Origin: an uncultured Clostridia bacterium
GTDB lineage: Bacteria > Bacillota > Clostridia > Lachnospirales > Lachnospiraceae
Direction: 5' to 3'
Assembly (NCBI GenBank): GCA_947385955.1
Contig: CANDNA010000017.1
Span: forward strand, 1 to 64,000
Length of the DNA stretch: 64,000 nucleotides
Below, one piece after another: positions 35,893-43,574 of the stretch; position 1 is the stretch's first letter, and every line of letters begins with the position of its first letter. The notes under the pieces are model-generated. The model saw nothing but the letters and a program-made list of their open reading frames with translations, did not search any database and was not told the origin of the DNA. A program made the translations under genes and the position numbers.

Positions 35893-37083
35893 CTACATAA
35901 TCGTGCCCTGCCGCACATTCACTTTGACAGATGTTTCCGGCATCTGATCTATGGAATCTTCTATCACCAATGTACCGCTGAAAATCCGGTTAACCAGTTC
36001 ATGATACTCTTCCAGTGTAAAGTCATCGCTCCACTGAGTCGTATCTTCCGGCAGCCCCACGTAATTCAGTGTGGTATCCTCTCCTGACACCAGCCCCAGA
36101 TTTTCGATTTTGCCCACATGCTCTTCCCAGGTGCCGTCATAAATAATAGCATCCAGCATGGCATTGATGGTTGCCGTCAGACTCTTCATAGCGGAAGTAA
36201 CCGTCATACCCTCTCCATAGACATCAATCACCGGCGACTGGTCGCTGTCCACACCGATCATCTTGCCTCCCGTTTTGGCCGCAGCCTCTGCCGCTGAGGT
36301 AAAAATACCGCCGCCGCAGGCAAATACCACCTCTGTGCCGCCGCTGAACCAGGTATCCATAGCCGCCGTAATCTCTGTAGAACCGTAAAACTGTCCTCCA
36401 TAGGCATACTCCACTGATATCTCATCGGTAATACCCAGTTCCTTCGCAGCATCGTCAATTCCCTGCAGATATCCATATCCAAAACGCATGACTGCGGGTA
36501 CCGCCTGCCCGCCCAGATACCCCAGCCTGCGGTAACCAAGCTGTACCGCCGTATAGCCTGCCATATAGCCGGGGATTTCCTCTTTGTATACGGCACAGTA
36601 TGTATTCTTTGTGTTGTAATAATCTTCTGCCCGATAGGCATCCGGATTCTCATAATACTTATTGCCCACGGCCGCCGCTATAATATCGCCGGGTGTCATA
36701 TCCAGGACAATAAATTTTACATCCGGGTATTTGTTTGTGGTTTCCACCAGTGTGGAAGCGAAAATATAGCCTGACATAACCAGAATGTTATACCCTTCTG
36801 CCACTGCCACATCCACCATGGCAATCCGGGCATAATCCGTATCCCCGTCCGGCTTTTTATAGGTAAAATCAATATTATGTTTTTCACAATAGGCTGAACA
36901 TGCCTCATATGTAGTCTGGTTGAATGACTGATCCGTAATATCACCCGCATCGGTAATCATTGCAACCCGGTATTCAGAACTGCCGCTGCTCTCCTGCCCT
37001 GACGGCGTGCTCCCGCAGGATGTCGCCCCAAGTGCCAAAGCCACTGCAAGAAGCACAGACAGCGTCTTTTTGATTCGTTTCAT
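35893..37083 (-). CDS. BMP-family nucleoside-binding lipoprotein
   Basis: A 396-residue substrate-binding lipoprotein of the basic membrane protein (Med/PnrA) family. Signal peptide KKTLSVLLAVALALGATSC ends in lipobox ATSC. Signatures are VAMITDAGDITDQSFNQTTY, GYRRLGYLGGQAVPAVMRFGY and MIGVDSDQSPVIDVYG. The start is ATG 37083, behind AGAAGG. Its position after cdd and before the ATPase ties it to pyrimidine nucleoside uptake. Confidence 0.92.
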   Translation of the reverse strand: MKRIKKTLSVLLAVALALGATSCGSTPSGQESSGSSEYRVAMITDAGDITDQSFNQTTYEACSAYCEKHNIDFTYKKPDGDTDYARIAMVDVAVAEGYNILVMSGYIFASTLVETTNKYPDVKFIVLDMTPGDIIAAAVGNKYYENPDAYRAEDYYNTKNTYCAVYKEEIPGYMAGYTAVQLGYRRLGYLGGQAVPAVMRFGYGYLQGIDDAAKELGITDEISVEYAYGGQFYGSTEITAAMDTWFSGGTEVVFACGGGIFTSAAEAAAKTGGKMIGVDSDQSPVIDVYGEGMTVTSAMKSLTATINAMLDAIIYDGTWEEHVGKIENLGLVSGEDTTLNYVGLPEDTTQWSDDFTLEEYHELVNRIFSGTLVIEDSIDQMPETSVKVNVRQGTIM

Positions 37084-37123
37084 CTTACCCTTCTCCTCGT
37101 CCCATATGTCAGGAAATTCTCTG

Positions 37124-37570
37124 TCATTCCTGCTTTGTACCGGTTCCATCCTTTTTCAGATTGCCCGGGCCGAACCCGGCAGGCAGAATTTCCTTTAATG
37201 TATAAACCTGATATGTCTCTTCATCCACCGCCAGTATCACCTCAAAGGTTTCCGGATCGCAAAACTCCATCATCACCTGTCTGCATACGCCGCAGGGCGG
37301 GGTATATTCTGTCAGTACTCCGTTTTTGCCGCCGACGATACAGATAGCCCGAAAAGCCACAACGCCCTCGCTGACCGCTTTGAAAAATGCAGTGCGTTCC
37401 GCACAGTTGGTTGGCGTATACGCTGCATTCTCAATATTGCATCCGGTATATACCTGGCCATTTTCTGCCAGCAGTGCAGCCCCCACCCTGAACTGCGAAT
37501 AGGGTGTATAGGAAAAATCAAGCTGCCTGATTGCCGTCTGAATCAAATTCTTTATCTGTCCGGTTTCCAT
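37124..37570 (-). CDS. cdd: Cytidine deaminase
   Basis: Deaminates cytidine and deoxycytidine to uridine forms. The 148-residue protein has the zinc site in NCAERTAFFKA (Cys-Ala-Glu) and PPCGVCRQ (the second and third Cys), the all-cysteine type of Gram-positive enzymes. YSQFRVGAALLAENGQVYTG is also characteristic. The start follows AAGGAGG. It lies between udp and the binding-protein gene of the transporter. Confidence 0.96.
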   Translation of the reverse strand: METGQIKNLIQTAIRQLDFSYTPYSQFRVGAALLAENGQVYTGCNIENAAYTPTNCAERTAFFKAVSEGVVAFRAICIVGGKNGVLTEYTPPCGVCRQVMMEFCDPETFEVILAVDEETYQVYTLKEILPAGFGPGNLKKDGTGTKQE

Positions 37571-37617
37571 CTCTGCCTTCCTCCTTCTTTTCCTGCTTCT
37601 TATTATGATGAATCCGT

Positions 37618-38391
37618 TTATTTTTTCTCTTTCCTGATCAGATTGCGGACAGCCTCCACGGCAACCCGGATTGCCATATCGGTATCATGTACCACCGGAT
37701 TGGAAAGCCCTTCCCTTTCCCGTTCCTGATTTGCCATGACCAGAAAACAGGAGCCGGCCCGTACTCCCAGACTGCTGGCTGCCACGAACAATGCCGCTGA
37801 CTCCATTTCAGACGCCAGACACCCCAGACGTTTCCACGCTTCCCATTTATTCAGCAGTTCATAGCTCACCGGCTTTGTCTCCGGTGAATGCTGTCCGTAA
37901 AAAGCATCCTTGCATTGTACCACACCCACATGATATCTCTGCTGCAATTCTTCTGCCCCTGCGATCAGTGCATTGGTAATCCGTATGTCTGCCACCGCCG
38001 GAAATTCAATGGGCGCATACTCTTTGCTCGTCCCTTCCATCCGGATCGCACCGTTTGCAATCACCACATCCCCGCTCATCACCTCTGTCTGCATACCGCC
38101 GCAGGTACCGATCCGGATAAAGGTATCCGCCCCTGACATCACCAGCTCTTCCAGTGCAATGGCTGCCGACGGTCCCCCAATGCCGGTAGAAGTCACGCTG
38201 ACCATTTCGCCGTCCAGATATCCGGTATAGGTCACATACTCCCTGCTGTCGGCAATCAGCTTCGCATCGTCAAAATACCTGGCAATCTTGGCGCAGCGTT
38301 TCGGATCTCCCGGCAGGATCACATAGCGTCCCACATCCCCCTTCCCCACCTGGATATGATACTGTTTTCCTTCTGTTTCTGAATAATTCAT
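37618..38391 (-). CDS. udp: Uridine phosphorylase
   Basis: Cleaves uridine with phosphate to uracil and ribose-1-phosphate. The 257-residue protein carries [24 protein letters not shown]-like [28 protein letters not shown] and [11 protein letters not shown], all typical of the NP-I phosphorylase family and closest to uridine phosphorylases. The start at 38391 follows GGAGG; a longer frame adds five residues. It is the first gene of the salvage operon. Confidence 0.92.
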   Translation of the reverse strand: MNYSETEGKQYHIQVGKGDVGRYVILPGDPKRCAKIARYFDDAKLIADSREYVTYTGYLDGEMVSVTSTGIGGPSAAIALEELVMSGADTFIRIGTCGGMQTEVMSGDVVIANGAIRMEGTSKEYAPIEFPAVADIRITNALIAGAEELQQRYHVGVVQCKDAFYGQHSPETKPVSYELLNKWEAWKRLGCLASEMESAALFVAASSLGVRAGSCFLVMANQEREREGLSNPVVHDTDMAIRVAVEAVRNLIRKEKK

Positions 38392-38543
38392 AAATCCATC
38401 CTCCATTCCGTCCTGTATGTTAGGATAATTTTACAAAGTATCTCATTCGAAAAAAAGGACACAAGTCTTTTTTTCTTTCTTTTCCCATCACTTTGTTTAT
38501 TATATCCAAATTCCGCAGCATATATTTGTATGGTTTGCACAAC

Positions 38544-38583
38544 AGCAAAAAAAGAACCCTGCATGCAGGATTCTTTTTTTGCT
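38544..38583. terminator. Bidirectional terminator between the threonine and salvage operons
   Basis: Arms AGAACCCTGC and GCAGGATTCT are flanked by A-run and T-run on both sides, so it can act on either strand. It directly follows the aspartate kinase stop codon. Confidence 0.88.
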
Positions 38584-39902
38584 CAAAGCTGGGAAATCAC
38601 AAAAATATCATAAATGGCCTTAATGGCAGCTTCAAAATCATTGTCACTGACGCCGATGATAATATTCAGCTCACTGGAGCCCTGGTCGATCATCTTGACA
38701 TTGACATTGGCATGTGCCAGCGCAGAAAAGATCCGGCCTGCCGTACCTCTGGTGGAACGCATTCCCCGGCCCACCACTGCAATCAGCGCCAGATCAGACT
38801 CAATATCTATGGAATCCGGCCTGGTCAGGCGGTGCAGACCGGCCACCACCTTCTGTTCCTTGTCAATAAACTCATCCAGATGCACAAATACCGTCAGTGT
38901 ATCAATACCGGAAGGCATATGCTCAAAGGAAATGCCGTTTTCCTCAAATACCTGCAGCACCTTTCTGCCAAAGCCCACTTCCGAGTTCATCATATCTTTT
39001 TCGATATTGATCGAACAAAAGCCCCTCTTTCCGGCAATCCCGGTAATGGTATATCTGGATTTCTGGCAGGTGCTTTCCACGATCCAGGTGCCCCGGTCCT
39101 CCGGCGCATTGGTGTTGCGGATGTTAATGGGAATGCCTTCCTTTCGTACCGGAAAAATCGCATCCTCATGCAGTACCGTGGCCCCCATATAAGAAAGTTC
39201 CCGCAGCTCTCTGTAAGTAATGGTTTCGATCCCCTCCGGTCTGTCGATAATGCGTGGGTCCGCAATCAGAAACCCGGATACATCCGTCCAGTTTTCATAA
39301 ACATCGGCATGTACTGCCCGGGCCACAACAGAGCCGGTAATATCCGAGCCTCCCCTGGAAAAGGTCCTGACACATCCGTCTGCTTTCGCCCCGTAAAAGC
39401 CCGGTATCACCGCATGTTCGCATCCTTCCAGCCGTTCCCGTAAAAGCCGGTCACTCTCCTCCGGCAGAAATGCCCCGTCCTCATCAAATCTGACTACCTC
39501 CGCTGCATCCACAAAGGTAAAGTGCAGATAGCCGGCCATAATAATACCGTTCAGATATTCTCCCCGGGAGGCCGCGTAGTCCTTTCCCGCTTTCTTTTTA
39601 AACTGCTCTGCGATTTCCTTAAATTCCGATTCCAGGGAAAGTTCAATCTCCAGCCCTGCAATGATCTCTTCATACCGGAGCTTGATCTGCCTAAGCTGTG
39701 CGCCGAAGTTCTTATCCTGCTCTGCCAGTCCATAGCATTCATACAGCATATCCGTTACTTTTGTATCATGCATATGCCGTTTTCCCGGCGCCGACGGCAC
39801 CACATACCGTCTTTCCGGATCGCTGCGGATAATCTCTCCCACTTTCTGAAACTGTTTCGCACTGGCAAGAGAACTGCCCCCGAATTTCACTACCTTTATC
39901 AT
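38583..39902 (-). CDS. Aspartate kinase
   Basis: Phosphorylates aspartate, the first step to lysine, threonine and methionine. The 439-residue monofunctional enzyme has KFGGSSLASAKQFQKV (N-terminal nucleotide-binding strand), GFYGA and FSRGGSDITGSVVARA (catalytic loop), and tandem ACT domains at the C-terminus (VFVHLDEFI, ALIAVVGRGM, NIIIGVSDNDFE) for feedback control. It is the last gene of an operon with an ACT regulator, hom and an iPGM-like gene, which points to the threonine branch. Confidence 0.94.
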   Translation of the reverse strand: MIKVVKFGGSSLASAKQFQKVGEIIRSDPERRYVVPSAPGKRHMHDTKVTDMLYECYGLAEQDKNFGAQLRQIKLRYEEIIAGLEIELSLESEFKEIAEQFKKKAGKDYAASRGEYLNGIIMAGYLHFTFVDAAEVVRFDEDGAFLPEESDRLLRERLEGCEHAVIPGFYGAKADGCVRTFSRGGSDITGSVVARAVHADVYENWTDVSGFLIADPRIIDRPEGIETITYRELRELSYMGATVLHEDAIFPVRKEGIPINIRNTNAPEDRGTWIVESTCQKSRYTITGIAGKRGFCSINIEKDMMNSEVGFGRKVLQVFEENGISFEHMPSGIDTLTVFVHLDEFIDKEQKVVAGLHRLTRPDSIDIESDLALIAVVGRGMRSTRGTAGRIFSALAHANVNVKMIDQGSSELNIIIGVSDNDFEAAIKAIYDIFVISQL

Positions 39903-39965
39903 TTCATTCCGTTCTCCTTGTTTGTTATTGCGTAAGCTGCGGCAGATTTCCTGCCGCCGTCACTG

Positions 39966-41168
39966 TTATGAAAACAGTCTGAGAATCAGCTCATGCCCTT
40001 TCTCCACCCGGATTCCCGTCCCGGCCGCCTCTTTCTCATTGTACAGACCGTTCCCTTTCACCGGATGGGTACTGTCATACAAAAGGTATGGCACATCATC
40101 CCCGGTATGGGTCCTGAGCCGGACCGGTGTGGGATGATCCGGCAGGACCATCATCCGGTAGGAAACACCGGCATCGTCCAGCCCCTGTTTCAGAGGCTTT
40201 ATCACATGCACATCAATATTTTCAATGGCTTTTATTTTCTTTTCCGCACTGCCCTGATGTCCCATCTCGTCCGGGGCCTCAATATGGATATAGGCAAAAT
40301 CATATCCGTCCTCTGTCAGTGCCTTTACCGCCGCTTTTGCCTTGCCCTCATAGTTGGTATCCAGCCCGCCGTTGGCCCCTTCCACTTCTATATTGTCCAT
40401 ACCGGCTCCCACTGCAATGCCTTTCAGCAGATCCACGGCAGAAATCATCACACCTTTTTTCTGATGGGCCTGCTCAAAGCCGGAAAGCATCGGTTTCGTG
40501 CCGGCGCCCCAGAACCAGCAGCAGTTTGCAGGATTGCGCCCCTGCCGGCGCCGCTCCTCATTGATGGGATGATGCTCTAAAATTGCGTGGCTCTTTTTCA
40601 TCATTTCATACAGCACCGGATCTTTGGGAAGATATGCCCCGATTGTCTGCCCCAGTATATCATGGGGCGGGGTCAGCTCTGCTGCCTGTCCGTGCTCCCA
40701 GATCAGGCAGTGCCGGTAGCTGGTCCCTTTATAAAATCTGTAGGTTTCGTTTTCCAGTTCCTTCTTCACCGCTTCCAGCAGCACTGCCGCATCCCCGGTA
40801 CTGATCTCGCCGGCGCTGTGGTCTGTCATCGTATACGCTTCAAAAGGGTCGGACGCTTCTCCGGAAATGGTAACAAGATTACAGCGCAGGGCAATATCCG
40901 TTTCTTTCATAGGTACACCGATGCTCAGCGCTTCCAGCGGGGAACGCCCGGAATAGTACCGCCTGGGATCATATCCCATCACGGACAGATTGGCCGTATC
41001 CGAGCCGGGCTTCATACCGTCCGGTATGGTATGTACCATACCGATTTCCGATACGGCGCTCAACGCGTCCAGATTTGCTGTTCTGGCACAGGCAAGCGGG
41101 GTCTGGTTTCCCAGTTCCGGAATGGGTTCATCGGCCATTCCGTCCCCCAGCACAATTACATATTTCAT
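39966..41168 (-). CDS. Cofactor-independent phosphoglycerate mutase-like protein, putative homoserine kinase
   Basis: A 400-residue alkaline-phosphatase-superfamily protein of the archaeal-type iPGM family (COG3635). Metal-site segments are VIVLGDGMADEP, PGSDTANLSVMGYDP, YIHIEAPDEMGHQG and LPDHPTPVRLRTHTGDDVPY. A subfamily found in threonine operons is annotated as proposed homoserine kinase, and its place between hom and aspartate kinase, with no thrB in the operon, fits that role (inference from context). It starts two bases after hom ends. Confidence 0.85.
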   Translation of the reverse strand: MKYVIVLGDGMADEPIPELGNQTPLACARTANLDALSAVSEIGMVHTIPDGMKPGSDTANLSVMGYDPRRYYSGRSPLEALSIGVPMKETDIALRCNLVTISGEASDPFEAYTMTDHSAGEISTGDAAVLLEAVKKELENETYRFYKGTSYRHCLIWEHGQAAELTPPHDILGQTIGAYLPKDPVLYEMMKKSHAILEHHPINEERRRQGRNPANCCWFWGAGTKPMLSGFEQAHQKKGVMISAVDLLKGIAVGAGMDNIEVEGANGGLDTNYEGKAKAAVKALTEDGYDFAYIHIEAPDEMGHQGSAEKKIKAIENIDVHVIKPLKQGLDDAGVSYRMMVLPDHPTPVRLRTHTGDDVPYLLYDSTHPVKGNGLYNEKEAAGTGIRVEKGHELILRLFS

Positions 41169-41170
41169 AT

Positions 41171-42385
41171 TCAGTCCTCCAAACGGATTCTTCCCAGAAT
41201 CCCTTCTGCCTGACTCATTTTCTCCTCAAACTCCTGCTCTTTTACAGGCGGTGTGACAAAGCCATACTCCTCCGGCAGCTCTTTCAGCCGGACCACCTGA
41301 ATATCGCCAAACAGCTCCCGCGCCTTCGCTTCTTCCAGCGCAGCTTCCCTGGCACGTACAAAAAACCGCCGCACCATCACTCTGTAATCCACCGGCCTGA
41401 TCTCTTCCTCATCCCAAAAACACATCACGGTCTTGCCCTGATGTCTGGCGCAGTCCACCACATCCGATACCACCGCACTGGCTGTGGGCAGCTTGCCTGC
41501 TCCTCTTCCGTAATACATGGAGTCCCCCAGCATATTGCTGTGTACAAATACCGCATTGTATACATCATGGATGCCATGCAGCGGATTGGTATTGGAAAGC
41601 ATAAACGGAGCCACCATCACAAAACAGCCTTCTTCCTGTAACTTGCTGACAGCCAGCAGTTTGATGGTACGTTCCAGCTCCCTGGCATACAGAAAATCCT
41701 CTGTGGTAATGCCGGTGATGCCTTCTGTGTGAATATCTTCATAGTGTACCGTTTTCCCCAGCATCAGAGAGGACAAAATGGCAATCTTTCTGCAGGCATC
41801 GTAGCCTTCCACATCCGCTTCCGGATTTTTCTCTGCATACCCCTTTTCCTGTGCCTCTTTCAAAACGGTCTCAAAGTCTGCGCCTTCCCGCTTCATTTTT
41901 GTCAGAATATAATTGGTGGTTCCGTTTAAAATCCCGGTGATCCCATCGATCTCTTCCGCTGTCAGAGAATAATTCATCGGCCTGATAATCGGAATCCCCC
42001 CGCCTACACTGGCTTCGAACAGATAGTTACAGTTATTCTCTCTGGCCAGCCGCAGCAGTTCCGGCCCGTGTGCCGCCACCAGCTCCTTGTTGGAAGTGCA
42101 TACGCTCTTTCCTGCCAGCAAAGCGCTTTTGGAAAAAGAATAGGCAGGCTCCGTGCCTCCCATCGTTTCACAGATCACACTCACCTCAGGGTCTTTCAGT
42201 ATCACCTGAAAATCATGGACTACCTTATCCTGATTGGGGTCTCCGGGGAAATCACGCAAATCCAGAATGTATTTGACGCTGATTTCCTCCCCTGCCTTTT
42301 TGGCAATCATGTTTCTGTTTTCATTCAATACCTGTGCTACGCCGCTTCCTACCGTGCCATAGCCTAAAATTGCTGCATAAACCAT
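41171..42385 (-). CDS. hom: Homoserine dehydrogenase
   Basis: Reduces aspartate semialdehyde to homoserine. The 404-residue enzyme has the nucleotide-binding GYGTVGSGVAQVL, NKELVAAHG, EASVGGGIPIIRP, GILNGTTNYILTKM and ADVEGYDACRK. It is shorter than many Gram-positive Hom proteins and has no clear complete C-terminal ACT domain. A separate ACT protein is encoded 5 bp upstream, which might supply or replace that control (inference). Confidence 0.95.
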   Translation of the reverse strand: MVYAAILGYGTVGSGVAQVLNENRNMIAKKAGEEISVKYILDLRDFPGDPNQDKVVHDFQVILKDPEVSVICETMGGTEPAYSFSKSALLAGKSVCTSNKELVAAHGPELLRLARENNCNYLFEASVGGGIPIIRPMNYSLTAEEIDGITGILNGTTNYILTKMKREGADFETVLKEAQEKGYAEKNPEADVEGYDACRKIAILSSLMLGKTVHYEDIHTEGITGITTEDFLYARELERTIKLLAVSKLQEEGCFVMVAPFMLSNTNPLHGIHDVYNAVFVHSNMLGDSMYYGRGAGKLPTASAVVSDVVDCARHQGKTVMCFWDEEEIRPVDYRVMVRRFFVRAREAALEEAKARELFGDIQVVRLKELPEEYGFVTPPVKEQEFEEKMSQAEGILGRIRLED

Positions 42386-42390
42386 ATTTT

Positions 42391-42834
42391 CTACTCCTTA
42401 GCAAGTATTTTTACATTATGGACACCCTTCTGAGTCTCCATTGTTTCAATCATTTCCGATATATTCCGTGTCGTGGGCAGAACCTGCACACTGATGCTCA
42501 GGGACGCCACCCCATTGATGGGTATGCTCTGATGAATGGTCAGAATATTGGCCTGAAACTGTGCCACGATTTTCAGTACATCCGACAACAGCCCAGGCTC
42601 ATCATCCATCTGCAATGTAAAAGTAACCGTCCGGCCCTGGGAACTGTCATGGAAGGGAAAAATGTCCTCTTTGTATTTATAAAAGGAACTTCTGCTGATC
42701 CCTGCCGCCTCGGTAGCCTCCTGTACGGTCATCACCTTTTCACTTTCCAGAAGCCGCTTGGCTTCCACCACCCTCAGCAAAACTTCGGGAACGGCCTTCT
42801 GTTTGAGTACAAAGTATTTACTTTCATCCTTCAT
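42391..42834 (-). CDS. ACT-domain protein (PheB/UPF0735-like)
   Basis: A 147-residue putative regulator. The first ~70 residues form a helix-turn-helix-like region (TVQEATEAAGISRSSFYKYK) and the last ~75 an ACT domain (RTVTFTLQMDDEPGLLSDVL, TIHQSIPINGVASLSISV). ACT domains bind amino acids. It is the first gene of the threonine operon, so it may regulate the operon or modulate Hom; direct evidence is lacking. Confidence 0.85.
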   Translation of the reverse strand: MKDESKYFVLKQKAVPEVLLRVVEAKRLLESEKVMTVQEATEAAGISRSSFYKYKEDIFPFHDSSQGRTVTFTLQMDDEPGLLSDVLKIVAQFQANILTIHQSIPINGVASLSISVQVLPTTRNISEMIETMETQKGVHNVKILAKE

Positions 42835-42889
42835 CTCGCATTTTCCTTTCTGTCCGTTTCATAAGGACAGTTGTCTGCTGGCGAAAGAT

Positions 42890-42918
42890 ATTTTAACATA
42901 GAACACCGGGGAATACAA
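42890..42918 (-). promoter_or_regulatory. Promoter of the threonine operon
   Basis: Minus strand: -35 TTGTAT (42913-42918), 17-bp spacer, -10 TAAAAT (42890-42895) preceded by an extended TG. It lies 56 bp upstream of the ACT gene start. Confidence 0.65.
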
Positions 42919-43574
42919 GGGAAATATTAAACATTTTGTATGAAAAGAGAAGAGAATTTTTGGATATTATATACATACTTATAATAAATACATTAAACCA
43001 AAATAGCTATAAAAATCCAATCACAAATACTAATTGTAGAAAATTTTCATTTTATAATTAAAAAATTCAAGTGTATAAAGAAAAGTCTGTCAATGCTAAT
43101 CTCTTATAATGATGGCTGAGACTGTTTCAAGTTTTGTGTAAGACATAAGATTTATGAATAGTTACAAGCGGGCGGAGCCGAATTTTCTGGTTCTTCCCAC
43201 TGTTTGTATTATACAGGGATTTTTATCCCTGTCAATGCATTACCTTATTTGAGTTTCCCCATTTTTTAAACTCACCACAAAACAACAAAACAAAGGAGTG
43301 TTTTTGCATGATTAATTATAGCAGATTGGGATACGAAAGTCGCCGCCACCCGTAAAACAGGTGGCGGCCACGCAGACTGTCAAAGAACCCATGTTATGTA
43401 GAAGCACAGCAGGGGTCCTTTGACAGTCTGCGTGGCTTTCAGCAACTACAGTTTTCTGTATTTGGGTTTCCACAATGCTAAAACGCCAAATAATGCACTC
43501 AATGTATTTACTCCAAGCGATAGTCTGTTCCCAAAAACTTTTATACTTTTTGTGTCTACTTACTTGACTATGGT
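42919..43574. other. Gene-poor AT-rich stretch with palindromes at the island edge
   Basis: No conserved gene is seen. The first ~170 bp are very AT-rich. A small hairpin (ACAGGGAT/ATCCCTGT, 43213-43232) and a larger palindromic unit (43308-43435, listed separately) lie further on. Composition differs sharply from the threonine operon beside it, marking the left edge of an acquired segment that contains the SIR2 gene. Confidence 0.6.
43308..43435 (+). other. Mini-ORF followed by two strong hairpins
   Basis: A 15-codon frame (MINYSRLGYESRRHP, 43308-43355) starts behind AAAGGAG and a T-rich spacer. Its stop lies in the loop of hairpin 1 (GCCGCCACC/GGTGGCGGC, 43342-43368). Hairpin 2 follows with perfect 18-bp arms (CCACGCAGACTGTCAAAG and its complement, 43368-43385 and 43418-43435) that extend to about 23 bp with one mismatch. 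The layout recalls a leader peptide with attenuator, but no plus-strand gene follows, so it may be a remnant of a mobile element. Confidence 0.5.
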
